From: Pseudomonas sp. B21-040
GTDB lineage: Bacteria > Pseudomonadota > Gammaproteobacteria > Pseudomonadales > Pseudomonadaceae
NCBI RefSeq assembly: GCF_024748695.1
Contig: NZ_CP087176.1
Location: forward strand, 923,501 to 987,500
Direction of reading: 5' to 3'
Length of the DNA stretch: 64,000 nt
Shown: piece by piece, positions 6,558 through 15,111 of the stretch
How positions within the stretch are numbered: the stretch's first letter is position 1
Layout of the letters: each line of letters starts with the position of its first letter
Notes under the pieces: generated by a model
Seen by the model: only the letters and a program-made list of their open reading frames with translations
Databases searched by the model: none
Told to the model about the DNA's origin: nothing
Program-made: the position numbers and the translations under genes

Positions 6558-8285
6558 ATGAATCAGAACGCTGAATATTCCGCGGTCAACGATGCCGTGC
6601 GCGGGCAGTTTTTCCGCAAAGTCTGGGCGATTATCACGCCCTATTGGCAAAGTGAAGAGAAGGCCAAGGCCTGGACGCTGTTGATTGCAGTGATTGCGCT
6701 GTCGCTGATCAGCGTGGGAATCTCGGTGTGGTTCAACACCTGGTACAAGGACTTCTACAACGCCTTGCAAAAGAAAGATGAAGCCGCGTTCTGGCAGCTG
6801 ATTCTGTATTTCTGCGTGATTGCCGCCGTGGCGATTGTCGGTGCGGTGTACCGGCTTTATCTGACACAGATGCTGACCATCCGCTGGCGAGCCTGGCTGA
6901 CGGAGAAGCACTTTGCCCGTTGGCTCGGCAACAAAAACTACTACCAGCTGGAGCAGGGCGGTTACACCGATAACCCGGACCAGCGGATTTCCGAAGACCT
7001 TAACAACTTCACCTCCAACACCCTTGAGCTGGGTATCGGGCTGCTGCGCAATATCGTCAGCCTGGTGTCGTTCTCGATCATTCTGTGGGGCGTGTCGGGC
7101 AGTATTGAAGTCTTCGGTATCACTATTCCCGGCTACATGTTCTGGTGCGTACTGGTTTACGCAGTGGTAGGCAGCTGGTTGACGCATTTGATCGGTCGCC
7201 GCTTGATCGGTCTGAACAACCAACAACAACGCTTCGAAGCCGACCTGCGTTTCTCCATGGTACGGATTCGCGAGAATGCCGAAAGCATTGCGTTATATAA
7301 CGGAGAGCCGAACGAAAATCGTCGGTTGAGCGGCCGCTTCGGAATGGTCTGGCATAATTTCTGGGACATCATGAAAGTGTCCAAACGCCTGACATTCTTT
7401 ACCGCCGGTTACAGCCAGGCGGCCATCATTTTCCCGTTCATTGTTGCCTCGCCGCGTTACCTCTCCGGCAAGATCGAACTCGGTGAGCTGATGCAAATCA
7501 GCTCGGCATTCGGCAATGTGCAGGAAAGCTTCAGCTGGTTTATCAGTGCGTATCAGAACCTCGCCTCATGGCGTGCCACCTGTGACCGTCTGCTCAGCTT
7601 CCGTCAGGCCATGACCGACAATGAAGAGCGCCAGCAGGCCATCGACGTGCAGAATCAAGGCACGGAACTGAAGATCCACAACCTGGGCCTCGATCTGGCG
7701 GACGGTCGTCACTTGCTGACCAACGCCGATATGGCGGTGGAAGAGGGCGAGCGTGTCATGCTCAGCGGGCGTTCCGGCAGTGGCAAGTCGACCTTGTTGC
7801 GAGCCATGGGGCACTTGTGGCCGCGCGGCCACGGCAGCATTCGCCTGCCATCGGCGCGCTACCTGTTCCTGCCGCAAAAGCCTTATCTGCCGATTGGCAG
7901 CCTGCGCGAAGTGCTGAGTTATCCACAGCCTGGCGATACCTATACGCAAGAACGCTACGTTCACGTGCTGGAAACCTGCCGATTGCCGCATCTTGTTGGA
8001 CGTCTGGATGAAGCCAACCACTGGCAGCGCATGCTCTCGCCGGGTGAACAGCAACGTTTGGCATTTGCCCGCGCGCTGCTGTACGCACCGCAATGGCTGT
8101 ACATGGACGAAGCGACGTCGGCGATGGACGAAGAGGATGAGGCTTCGTTGTATCAAGCGCTGATCGATGAGTTGCCAGGGCTGAGCATTATCAGCGTCGG
8201 GCATCGCAGCAGCCTGAAGCGTTTCCATCCACGGCATGTTCGCATCGAGAACGGCCATTTGGTGGACCAGACCGTGACCGCCTGA
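6558..8285 (+). CDS. ABC transporter with fused membrane and ATPase domains (YddA/SbmA-related)
   Basis: A 575-residue half-transporter. Residues 1-330 form an ABC_membrane_2-type domain with about six membrane helices and the segment YYQLEQGGYTDNPDQRISEDL, which marks the ABCD/YddA/SbmA group. Residues 365-570 are the nucleotide-binding domain: Walker [11 protein letters not shown], signature LSPGEQQRLA, Walker B WLYMDEATSAMDEE and the H-loop SVGHRSS. Members are inner-membrane exporters or importers of peptides or acyl compounds; the substrate cannot be told from the sequence. The gene stands alone between roxR and a REPIN. It is not part of the roxSR operon in the synteny I recall, so it may belong to the accessory segment. 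Confidence 0.82.
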   Translation: MNQNAEYSAVNDAVRGQFFRKVWAIITPYWQSEEKAKAWTLLIAVIALSLISVGISVWFNTWYKDFYNALQKKDEAAFWQLILYFCVIAAVAIVGAVYRLYLTQMLTIRWRAWLTEKHFARWLGNKNYYQLEQGGYTDNPDQRISEDLNNFTSNTLELGIGLLRNIVSLVSFSIILWGVSGSIEVFGITIPGYMFWCVLVYAVVGSWLTHLIGRRLIGLNNQQQRFEADLRFSMVRIRENAESIALYNGEPNENRRLSGRFGMVWHNFWDIMKVSKRLTFFTAGYSQAAIIFPFIVASPRYLSGKIELGELMQISSAFGNVQESFSWFISAYQNLASWRATCDRLLSFRQAMTDNEERQQAIDVQNQGTELKIHNLGLDLADGRHLLTNADMAVEEGERVMLSGRSGSGKSTLLRAMGHLWPRGHGSIRLPSARYLFLPQKPYLPIGSLREVLSYPQPGDTYTQERYVHVLETCRLPHLVGRLDEANHWQRMLSPGEQQRLAFARALLYAPQWLYMDEATSAMDEEDEASLYQALIDELPGLSIISVGHRSSLKRFHPRHVRIENGHLVDQTVTA

Positions 8286-8299
8286 ACACCACAATGCCC

Positions 8300-8387
8300 G
8301 TAGGAGCAAGGCTTGCCCGCGATGAACGATAACGCAGTCGCTCGGATAGACCGAGTAATGGCCATCGCGGGCAAGCCTTGCTCCTAC
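8300..8387. repeat. REPIN (inverted REP pair)
   Basis: A 25-base arm at 8300-8324 starting GTAGGAGCAAGG is perfectly inverted at 8363-8387. It lies just after the ABC transporter gene and may act as its transcription stop. Confidence 0.9.
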
Positions 8388-8464
8388 GGCGGGCGATATT
8401 CACCGACGGTGATCGTACAACCGCGTTGAGCTATGATGCGGATTCAGCCGAATTTTCGAGACAG

Positions 8465-9223
8465 ATGTTCACCATGGAAAACCCGATTGACGCACCCCGC
8501 CTCCCTCGCAAGCGCCGCAGCCTCGCACAGGAATTGGTGACGGTGCTGTCCGAGCAGATCCGCGACGGTCTCCTCAAGCGCGGCGACAAATTGCCCACCG
8601 AGTCGGCGATCATGGACGCCCATGGCGTCAGCCGCACCGTGGTGCGCGAAGCGATTTCCCGCTTGCAGGCAGCCGGGCAGGTGGAAACCCGCCATGGCAT
8701 CGGCACCTTCGTGCTCGATACGCCAAGCCCGAGCGGCTTCCGTATTGACCCGGCGACGGTGGTGACCCTGCGTGACGTGTTGGCGATTCTGGAATTGCGC
8801 ATCAGCCTCGAAGTCGAATCCGCCGGCCTCGCCGCGCAACGCCGCAGCCCTGAGCAGTTGGGTCTGATGAGAGCCGCACTGGACGCCCTGAACGAAAGCG
8901 CTTCCCACGCCAGCGATGCGGTCGCCTCGGACTTCCAGTTCCACCTGCAAATTGCCCTGGCAACCGGAAACCGCTACTTCACCGACATCATGACTCACCT
9001 GGGCACCAGCATCATTCCGCGCACGCGGCTGAACTCGGCGCGCCTGGCCCATGACGACCAGCAGCACTACATGAATCGCCTGAGTCGTGAGCACGAAGAG
9101 ATTTACGACGCCATCGCTCGCCAGGATTCCGATGCGGCGCGAGCGGCGATGCGTTTGCACTTGACCAATAGCCGTGAGCGGCTGCGTCATGCGCATGAAG
9201 AGGCTGAGGCGCAGCGGGGTTAA
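8465..9223 (+). CDS. FadR-type GntR regulator, probably of hexarate genes
   Basis: A 252-residue regulator. The winged helix-turn-helix spans about 20-85 (LAQELVTVLSEQIRDG, KLPTESAIMDAHGVSRTVVREAI, then RHGIGTFVL), and an FCD ligand-binding domain covers about 105-235, with acidic and His residues (FQFHLQIALATGNRYF, SREHEEIYDAI) placed as in metal-dependent FCD sensors. The catabolic genes for glucarate/galactarate start 1.9 kb downstream, so a sugar-diacid response is the best guess, by context only. Start: I prefer ATG 8465, with GAG 6 bases upstream; ATG 8474 is the alternative and no strong ribosome site decides. The promoter of kdgD carries a possible operator (11047-11068). Confidence 0.8.
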   Translation: MFTMENPIDAPRLPRKRRSLAQELVTVLSEQIRDGLLKRGDKLPTESAIMDAHGVSRTVVREAISRLQAAGQVETRHGIGTFVLDTPSPSGFRIDPATVVTLRDVLAILELRISLEVESAGLAAQRRSPEQLGLMRAALDALNESASHASDAVASDFQFHLQIALATGNRYFTDIMTHLGTSIIPRTRLNSARLAHDDQQHYMNRLSREHEEIYDAIARQDSDAARAAMRLHLTNSRERLRHAHEEAEAQRG

Positions 9224-9262
9224 TTTTCTGGTTCGGAGTTTTCTGCTGTCTGCTGGAATGCC

Positions 9263-9354
9263 ATCGCGAGCAAGCTCGGCTCCCACAGTGTCTTGTGTGC
9301 GTTCACACGGTTGTGATCGACACAAAACCTGTGGGAGTCGAGCTTGCTCGCGAT
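9263..9354. repeat. REPIN (inverted REP pair)
   Basis: Arms ATCGCGAGCAAGCTCGGCTC... (9263-9288) and its near-perfect inverse (9329-9354), of the GAGCAAGCTCG subclass, between the GntR gene and the convergent small gene. Confidence 0.9.
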
Positions 9355-9379
9355 TGGGCCAGTAGCCCTGATGAAAAAA

Positions 9380-9571
9380 TCAGCCAGTACGCAGGATTGA
9401 CCGATCCACCCTCACCGCCAATCCAGCCACCCCAGGCTTGGCATCAAACACCACGTCCCCACGCCCATTCACCACCGCCCGCGCAATCACCACGCCCTTG
9501 GACAATAACTCCAGCGGCGCACCGTTCATTGATTGGCCCGAAGCCAGTTCCAGTTTCAATTTGATCGTCAT
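9380..9571 (-). CDS. Conserved-looking small protein of unknown function (63 aa)
   Basis: A 63-residue frame reading MTIKLKLELASGQ... and ending VDRSILRTG. It is beta-rich by pattern (alternating hydrophobic residues, GVVIARAVVNGRGDVVFDA), with no cysteine, no signal peptide and no membrane helix. A good AAGGAG lies upstream; ATG 9571 has 7-base spacing, while ATG 9574 (adding one Met) has 4. It starts 14 bases after the stop of the phospholipase-like gene in the same direction, so the two probably share one mRNA and the LexA-box promoter. I do not recognise the family. The operon context suggests a partner or modulator of the upstream protein. Confidence 0.65.
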   Translation of the reverse strand: MTIKLKLELASGQSMNGAPLELLSKGVVIARAVVNGRGDVVFDAKPGVAGLAVRVDRSILRTG

Positions 9572-9585
9572 CATGGATCTCCTTA

Positions 9586-10890
9586 TCAGGCAACGTTGCC
9601 GGTGGGTGTGTAGTCCTTGAGCAGCAAGTAGGTGCTCCAGCCCCACCAGTCGTCGACGGTGGCGGTGTCGTTCAGGTTGTTGACGTCCTTGCGTCGCAGC
9701 ACTTTGCTGCCCTCGACCCTGAACAGCGGCGAGAAATTGCCCGCCGGGTTCAGCACGGCTTGCAGGTCCGGCAGCTTTTTCAAGGCGCTGAAGTTGCTCG
9801 GCGATGGAGCGACTCCGCTGAGGTACGTCGCGAAGATCTCATCCGCAGACAGTTGAACCGCTTGATTGACCTGCACGCGGTTGGCGCTGTCGATCGCGTC
9901 AAAGTAGCGTTTGTCGCCATAGGCCCGCCATTGGTCGCCATTGCCGTTGCGCACATTGAGGCCGAATTTGCTGTCTTCATCGTGCATGAAACGGGTGATC
10001 AACGAGCCCAGGTCGCTGGGTGTGACCACCGCTGCCAATTGCTTGCGCGGCACACGCAGGTGGCCGGCGGAGAACAGGTCGGTCAGGTAATGATCAGCAA
10101 AGGCATTCATCGCGTAGGCGATTTCCAGCTGTTTTTCGTCGCCACTGCTTTTCGCCAGAACCGCTTGCTGCACCGCCGCCGTATGCCCGGCGATGTAGGC
10201 CGCCAGCGCCCGTTCGGCAAAATGGTCGGTGTTGTTGGCGGCCAATTTCAGATAGCGCCCCAACGGGAACAGGGCCGAGACAAAACTGCCGCCGCCGGTG
10301 ATCTTGTTCCACTCTTCCGACAACGTATCTCCCAAGGCGTCATAAACCTCGTGAGGTTGTTTGCCTTCCCGGATCGCCTGATTAACGGCGGCGATTTCCT
10401 TCTGCATCACGGCGAGGATCTGCTTGGCCTCGGCATTGGCGGCCGGCAGCATAGCGAGTGAATTGAAGGCATTGGCAAAGCGCTGGATACGCTCCGCAGG
10501 CGTGGCGCCTTCGCTGACGGGCTGATCGGGAATGCCATAGAAATCACCCCCCAACGCAACCACTTGGCCATAGGTCAGCGCCAGGCCATTGGGCAGGTGC
10601 AATTCAACTTGGGCCGCTGGAATGGCCGGGGCATCCTTGACGAAACGCAGCAGCGTGGTGTCGCCGATGGCGGTGTGTTCACCCCCCTCGAAACGTAGCT
10701 GTGGCTTGCCTTTCAGAGCACTCGCGGAGGTTGAGGCAGGCGGTTGAGGAGCCGCGATGTGTTGCTCGGCAAGGTGCAGCACTACGTGTTCGTTGTCGCT
10801 GACGGTAATGCCGCGTTCAGTAAAAAGATCATCCAGATTGGCAATGACCTGTTTCGGTGTTTCCTGAGGTTTTGTGTGTAGAGCTGACAT
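9586..10890 (-). CDS. Phospholipase-C-like (zinc-dependent) protein, likely SOS-regulated
   Basis: A 434-residue protein without a Sec signal peptide. The segment LTYGQVVALGGDFYGIPDQP and, further on, DHFAERALAAYIAGHTAAV and NAFADHYLTDLFSAGHLR resemble the metal-binding His/Asp motifs of zinc-dependent phospholipase C/P1-nuclease-type proteins. I recall cytosol-type Pseudomonas phospholipases with the same HYLTDxFSAGH block. The carboxy part (DKRYFDAID, DDWWGWSTYLLL) is conserved-looking but unassigned. ATG 10890 follows AAGGAG. A near-consensus LexA box lies 41-56 bases upstream. The 63-aa gene follows in the same operon. The function is inferred from motifs only; it could be a phospholipase-fold protein with another substrate, or a secreted effector lacking a Sec signal. 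Confidence 0.6.
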   Translation of the reverse strand: MSALHTKPQETPKQVIANLDDLFTERGITVSDNEHVVLHLAEQHIAAPQPPASTSASALKGKPQLRFEGGEHTAIGDTTLLRFVKDAPAIPAAQVELHLPNGLALTYGQVVALGGDFYGIPDQPVSEGATPAERIQRFANAFNSLAMLPAANAEAKQILAVMQKEIAAVNQAIREGKQPHEVYDALGDTLSEEWNKITGGGSFVSALFPLGRYLKLAANNTDHFAERALAAYIAGHTAAVQQAVLAKSSGDEKQLEIAYAMNAFADHYLTDLFSAGHLRVPRKQLAAVVTPSDLGSLITRFMHDEDSKFGLNVRNGNGDQWRAYGDKRYFDAIDSANRVQVNQAVQLSADEIFATYLSGVAPSPSNFSALKKLPDLQAVLNPAGNFSPLFRVEGSKVLRRKDVNNLNDTATVDDWWGWSTYLLLKDYTPTGNVA

Positions 10891-10930
10891 TTCTATCTCC
10901 TTGATATGTCGTAGGCAGATTTCAAAATAA

Positions 10931-10946
10931 CTGTATGTGTATACAG
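10931..10946. promoter_or_regulatory. LexA (SOS) box
   Basis: CTGTATGTGTATACAG is a CTGT-N8-ACAG palindrome that differs from the common Pseudomonas form CTGTATAAATATACAG only at the three central bases. It is centred about 48 bases upstream of the leftward phospholipase-like start and about 190 bases from kdgD, so it most probably controls the leftward operon. Confidence 0.8.
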
Positions 10947-11029
10947 TTAAATCGATCTTAGCCGAGAAATTTCCTACGTCAAGGAAGGAGCCTCTCCTAC
11001 ATAAAAATGCAGCCGGCGATGAAATGCAG

Positions 11030-11068
11030 TTGACGGTTATTATTTAAGTTGTACGATGACCTACAACT
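11030..11068 (+). promoter_or_regulatory. kdgD promoter with overlapping operator-like inverted repeat
   Basis: A sigma-70-like pair: TTGACG at 11030-11035 and TACGAT at 11052-11057, 16 bases apart. The -10 region overlaps the inverted repeat AGTTGTA (11047-11053) and TACAACT (11062-11068). TTGTA/TACAA half-sites are of the type used by FadR-like GntR regulators, so this is a candidate operator for the regulator at 8465, binding where it would block RNA polymerase. Confidence 0.5.
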
Positions 11069-11129
11069 CGGCGAAAGCTGAACGGTTTCTCACACACACA
11101 CATACGTTGCTACCCAGGGTGTTCGAATA

Positions 11130-12041
11130 ATGAATCCACAAGAACTGAAGTCCATCCTCTCTTCCGGTCTGCTGTCTTTCCCGGTTACCGATTTCAATGC
11201 TCAGGGCGATTTCCATCGCGCGGGCTACATCAAGCGTCTCGAATGGCTGGCCCCATACGGCGCCACGGCGTTGTTCGCCGCAGGCGGTACCGGTGAGTTC
11301 TTCTCTCTGGCGGCCAGCGAATATTCGGAAATCATCAAGACGGCCGTCGATACCTGCGAAACCAGCGTGCCGATCCTGGCCGGTGTTGGCGGTTCGACCC
11401 GTCAAGCCATCGAATACGCACAGGAAGCCGAGCGTCTGGGCGCCAAAGGCTTGTTGCTGCTGCCGCACTACCTGACCGAAGCCAGCCAGGACGGCGTTGC
11501 CGCCCACGTTGAGGCCGTGTGCAAATCGGTAAAAATCGGCGTGGTGGTTTACAACCGTAACGTCTGCCGCCTGACCGCGCCGCTGCTGGAACGTCTGGCC
11601 GAGCGCTGCCCGAACCTGATCGGCTACAAGGATGGCCTGGGCGATATCGAGCTGATGGTGTCGATCCGTCGCCGTCTCGGTGACCGTTTCAGCTACCTGG
11701 GCGGCTTGCCGACCGCTGAAGTCTACGCCGCTGCCTACAAGGCGTTGGGCGTGCCGGTTTACTCCTCGGCGGTGTTCAACTTCATCCCGAAAACCGCGAT
11801 GGACTTCTACCACGCGATCGCTCGTGAAGATCACGCCACCGTCGGCAAGATCATCGACGACTTCTTCCTGCCATACCTGGACATCCGTAACCGCAAGGCC
11901 GGTTATGCCGTGAGCATCGTCAAGGCCGGGGCAAAAATTGCCGGCTATGACGCAGGTCCTGTGCGTGCACCGCTGACCGATCTGACCCGCGAAGAGTACG
12001 AAATGCTCGCCGCACTGATCGACAAGCAGGGCGCGCAGTAA
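11130..12041 (+). CDS. kdgD: 5-dehydro-4-deoxyglucarate dehydratase
   Basis: A 303-residue (beta/alpha)8 enzyme of the DapA/NAL superfamily. It dehydrates and decarboxylates 5-keto-4-deoxy-glucarate to alpha-ketoglutarate semialdehyde, the second step of glucarate/galactarate breakdown. Family marks: the start [28 protein letters not shown] in the substrate loop, and the Schiff-base lysine in [11 protein letters not shown]. The length is typical. It is the first gene of a cluster followed after a terminator by the semialdehyde dehydrogenase at 12103, then carrier and garD. The ribosome site is weak (AGGGTG about 10 bases upstream). A short CA repeat (11090-11102) lies in its leader. Confidence 0.93.
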   Translation: MNPQELKSILSSGLLSFPVTDFNAQGDFHRAGYIKRLEWLAPYGATALFAAGGTGEFFSLAASEYSEIIKTAVDTCETSVPILAGVGGSTRQAIEYAQEAERLGAKGLLLLPHYLTEASQDGVAAHVEAVCKSVKIGVVVYNRNVCRLTAPLLERLAERCPNLIGYKDGLGDIELMVSIRRRLGDRFSYLGGLPTAEVYAAAYKALGVPVYSSAVFNFIPKTAMDFYHAIAREDHATVGKIIDDFFLPYLDIRNRKAGYAVSIVKAGAKIAGYDAGPVRAPLTDLTREEYEMLAALIDKQGAQ

Positions 12042-12056
12042 CACTTTCGATTAAGC

Positions 12057-12084
12057 AAGGCCGCTGACTCGTCAGCGGCCTTTT
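12057..12084 (+). terminator. Hairpin between kdgD and the dehydrogenase gene
   Basis: GGCCGCTGAC/GTCAGCGGCC followed by TTTT, ending 19 bases before the next start codon. It can partly separate the two genes transcriptionally or trim the mRNA, while some read-through is likely in a cluster with one pathway. Confidence 0.8.
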
Positions 12085-12102
12085 GCGTGAGGAGAACATC
12101 TC

Positions 12103-13548
12103 GTGGCAGATGCAAAGCGTTTTGATAACTACATCAATGGTGAGTGGGTTGCGGGCAGTGAATACTGCGCCAACATCAACCCGTCTGAACTGACCGACAC
12201 CATTGGCAATTACGCCAAAGCCGATCTGGCTCAGGTTCACGCCGCGATCGACGCCGCTCGCGCTGCGTTCCCGGCCTGGTCCGTTTCGGGCATCCAGGCA
12301 CGTCACGATTCGCTGGATAAAGTAGGTACTGAAATCCTCGCCCGTCGTGAAGAACTCGGCAACTTGCTGGCTCGGGAGGAGGGCAAGACCCTGCCTGAAG
12401 CCATTGGTGAAGTGACCCGCGCCGGTAATATTTTCAAGTTTTTCGCCGGTGAATGCCTGCGTCTGTCCGGCGACTACCTGCCGTCGGTACGCCCGGGTGT
12501 GAACGTTGAAGTGACCCGCGAAGCGCTCGGCGTGGTTGGCCTGATCACGCCGTGGAACTTCCCGATCGCTATCCCGGCATGGAAAATCGCCCCGGCCCTG
12601 GCCTACGGCAACTGCGTGGTGCTCAAGCCGGCTGATCTGGTGCCGGGTTGCGCCTGGGCCCTGGCCGAAATCATCTCCCGCGCAGGCTTCCCGGCCGGTG
12701 TGTTCAACCTGGTGATGGGCAGTGGTCGTGTGGTTGGCGATGCGATGGTGCAGAGCCCGAAAGTCGACGGCATCAGCTTCACCGGTTCCGTCGGTGTCGG
12801 TCGTCAGATCGCGATCAGCTGTGTGTCGCGTCAGGCCAAGGTTCAGCTGGAAATGGGTGGCAAGAACCCGCAGATCATTCTCGACGACGCCGACCTCAAG
12901 CAAGCGGTCGAGCTGTCGGTGCAGAGCGCGTTCTACTCCACCGGCCAGCGTTGCACTGCTTCGAGCCGTTTCATCGTCACCGCCGGCATCCACGACAAGT
13001 TCGTCGAAGCCGTGGCCGAACGCATGAAGTCGATCAAGGTCGGCCACGCGTTGAAAGCCGGCACCGACATTGGCCCGGTCGTTTCGCAAGCGCAGCTTGA
13101 ACAGGACATGAAGTACATCGACATCGGCCAGTCCGAAGGTGCGCGTCTGGTCAGCGGCGGTGGTCTGGTGACCTGCGACACCGAAGGCTACTTCCTCGCG
13201 CCAACCCTGTTTGCCGACAGCGAAGCCGCGATGCGCATCAGCCGCGAAGAGATCTTCGGCCCGGTGGCCAACGTGGTTCGCGTCGCGGATTACGAAGCGG
13301 CACTGGCCATGGCCAACGACACCGAGTTCGGTCTGTCGGCGGGCATCGCCACCACGTCGTTGAAGTACGCCAACCACTTCAAGCGCCACTCCCAGGCCGG
13401 GATGGTGATGGTCAACCTGCCGACCGCTGGCGTGGATTACCACGTTCCATTCGGTGGGCGTAAAGGTTCATCCTATGGATCTCGCGAGCAAGGTCGCTAC
13501 GCGCAAGAGTTCTACACGGTCGTGAAGACTAGCTACATCGGCTCCTGA
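12103..13548 (+). CDS. Alpha-ketoglutarate semialdehyde dehydrogenase
   Basis: A 481-residue aldehyde dehydrogenase. It oxidises alpha-ketoglutarate semialdehyde, the product of KdgD, to alpha-ketoglutarate with NAD(P)+. The ALDH marks are present: cofactor segment GVVGLITPWNFP, SFTGSVGVGR, general base Glu in LEMGGKNPQ, and nucleophilic Cys in STGQRCTASSR. The start codon is GTG at 12103, set by GAGGAG 7 bases upstream. It lies between kdgD and the MFS carrier. The family also holds succinate-semialdehyde and other dehydrogenases; the pathway neighbours decide the assignment. Confidence 0.9.
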   Translation: MADAKRFDNYINGEWVAGSEYCANINPSELTDTIGNYAKADLAQVHAAIDAARAAFPAWSVSGIQARHDSLDKVGTEILARREELGNLLAREEGKTLPEAIGEVTRAGNIFKFFAGECLRLSGDYLPSVRPGVNVEVTREALGVVGLITPWNFPIAIPAWKIAPALAYGNCVVLKPADLVPGCAWALAEIISRAGFPAGVFNLVMGSGRVVGDAMVQSPKVDGISFTGSVGVGRQIAISCVSRQAKVQLEMGGKNPQIILDDADLKQAVELSVQSAFYSTGQRCTASSRFIVTAGIHDKFVEAVAERMKSIKVGHALKAGTDIGPVVSQAQLEQDMKYIDIGQSEGARLVSGGGLVTCDTEGYFLAPTLFADSEAAMRISREEIFGPVANVVRVADYEAALAMANDTEFGLSAGIATTSLKYANHFKRHSQAGMVMVNLPTAGVDYHVPFGGRKGSSYGSREQGRYAQEFYTVVKTSYIGS

Positions 13549-13578
13549 CACATCGCGGTATCCCCGGATACCGCACTC

Positions 13579-13670
13579 CCTGTAGGAGCTGTCGAGTGAA
13601 ACGAGGCTGCGATCTTTGCTTTTAAAGATCAAAAGATCGCAGCCTCGTTTCACTCGACAGCTCCTACAGG
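13579..13670. repeat. Long perfect palindrome (38-bp arms)
   Basis: CCTGTAGGAGCTGTCGAGTG... at 13579-13616 is inverted at 13633-13670, with a short AT-rich centre. The outer 10 bases resemble the REP arm (CTGTAGGAG), while the rest (GTGAAACGAGGCTGCGATC) is a different element class. It lies between the dehydrogenase and the carrier gene and can form a very stable hairpin. Confidence 0.9.
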
Positions 13671-13693
13671 GATAAACAGTTTCACCCGCGCAT

Positions 13694-13701
13694 AAAAATA
13701 A
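13694..13701 (+). promoter_or_regulatory. Candidate Hfq/Crc catabolite-repression (CA) motif
   Basis: AAAAATAA fits the AANAANAA motif bound by Hfq with Crc in Pseudomonas mRNAs. It lies 7 bases before the GGGAG ribosome site of the carrier gene, where binding would block translation. The motif is short, so the call is weak. Confidence 0.35.
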
Positions 13702-13720
13702 TCAGTGGGAGTACATCTAC

Positions 13721-15100
13721 ATGCAAGCGACCAAGCCGACTCACGTCCGCTATTTGATTTTGCTCATGCTTTTTCTGGTGACCACGATCAACTATGCCGA
13801 CCGGGCCACTATCGCCATCGCGGGCTCCAGCCTGCAAAAAGACCTCGGCATCGACGCGGTCACTCTCGGCTACATCTTCTCTGCATTCGGTTGGGCCTAC
13901 GTGGCCGGGCAAATTCCCGGTGGCTGGCTGCTGGACCGTTTCGGCTCGAAAAAAGTGTATGCACTGAGCATCTTCACCTGGTCGCTGTTCACCGTGCTCC
14001 AGGGTTATGTCGGTGAGTTCGGCATGTCCACGGCGGTGGTTGCACTGTTCATGCTGCGCTTCCTGGTGGGCCTGGCCGAAGCGCCATCCTTCCCGGGTAA
14101 CGCACGCATTGTCGCGGCCTGGTTCCCGACCGCTGAACGCGGCACGGCTTCGGCGATCTTCAACTCGGCGCAGTACTTTGCCACCGTGTTGTTTGCTCCG
14201 CTGATGGGCTGGATCGTCTTCACGTTTGGCTGGCAGCACGTGTTTGTGGTGATGGGCAGCATCGGCATCGTGTTCTCGCTGATCTGGCTGAAAGTCATCC
14301 ACAGCCCGCGCCAGCACCCGATGATCAATGACGCAGAGTTCAAGCACATTGCTGACAATGGCGGCATGGTCGACATGGACCAGGACAAAACCAAAGGCCA
14401 GGAAGCCGGCAAGCGCGTTGAAGGCCCGAAATGGGATTACGTGCGTCAGTTGCTGACCAACCGCATGATGCTCGGCGTGTACTTGAGCCAGTACTGCATC
14501 AACGCCATCACCTACTTCTTCCTGACCTGGTTCCCGGTGTACCTGGTGCAAGAGCGCGGCATGACCATCCTCAAGGCCGGGTTCATTGCTTCGTTGCCAG
14601 CGATCTGCGGTTTCATCGGTGGTGTGCTGGGCGGGGTGATTTCCGACTATCTGCTGCGCAAGGGCCATTCGCTGACCTTCGCCCGCAAGGCACCGATCAT
14701 CGCGGGTTTGCTGGTTTCCAGCAGCATCGTGGCCTGCAACTACGTCGACATCGAATGGATGGTCGTGGGTTTCATGGCCCTGGCGTTCTTCGGTAAAGGC
14801 GTTGGCGCATTGGGCTGGGCAGTGGTCTCCGACACCTCGCCGAAACAGATCGCCGGTTTGAGTGGCGGCCTGTTCAACATGTTCGGCAACATCGCGTCGA
14901 TCACCACCCCAATCGTGATCGGCTACATCATCAGCTCCACCGGCTCGTTCAAATGGGCGTTGGTGTTTGTCGGTTGCAACGCACTGGTTGCGGTGTTCAG
15001 CTACCTGGTGATCGTGGGTCCGATCAAGCGTGTGGTGCTAAAAGAGCCGCCAGTCAGCGGTCCTGAAACAAATAACAAATTGTCACAAGCGCATTCCTGA
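13721..15100 (+). CDS. gudP: Glucarate/galactarate MFS transporter (GudP/GarP type)
   Basis: A 459-residue inner-membrane carrier with twelve predicted helices of the anion:cation symporter (GudP/ExuT) group of the major facilitator superfamily. Marks: [15 protein letters not shown] in helix 1, the loop [14 protein letters not shown] after helix 2, [18 protein letters not shown] in helix 4, and a polar central loop (residues about 205-245). It should import the sugar diacids used by garD and kdgD, with proton symport. A GGGAG ribosome site precedes the ATG. garD follows after 11 bases, so the two form one unit. Confidence 0.88.
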   Translation: MQATKPTHVRYLILLMLFLVTTINYADRATIAIAGSSLQKDLGIDAVTLGYIFSAFGWAYVAGQIPGGWLLDRFGSKKVYALSIFTWSLFTVLQGYVGEFGMSTAVVALFMLRFLVGLAEAPSFPGNARIVAAWFPTAERGTASAIFNSAQYFATVLFAPLMGWIVFTFGWQHVFVVMGSIGIVFSLIWLKVIHSPRQHPMINDAEFKHIADNGGMVDMDQDKTKGQEAGKRVEGPKWDYVRQLLTNRMMLGVYLSQYCINAITYFFLTWFPVYLVQERGMTILKAGFIASLPAICGFIGGVLGGVISDYLLRKGHSLTFARKAPIIAGLLVSSSIVACNYVDIEWMVVGFMALAFFGKGVGALGWAVVSDTSPKQIAGLSGGLFNMFGNIASITTPIVIGYIISSTGSFKWALVFVGCNALVAVFSYLVIVGPIKRVVLKEPPVSGPETNNKLSQAHS

Positions 15101-15111
15101 GGAGCGGCGTC

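Noticed and set aside
11088..11104. A short CA repeat (CACACACACACATA) in the kdgD leader, possible phase-variable tract.
   Set aside because: Only about six dinucleotide units and upstream of the coding region; too short to expect frequent slippage, and no gene start depends on it.
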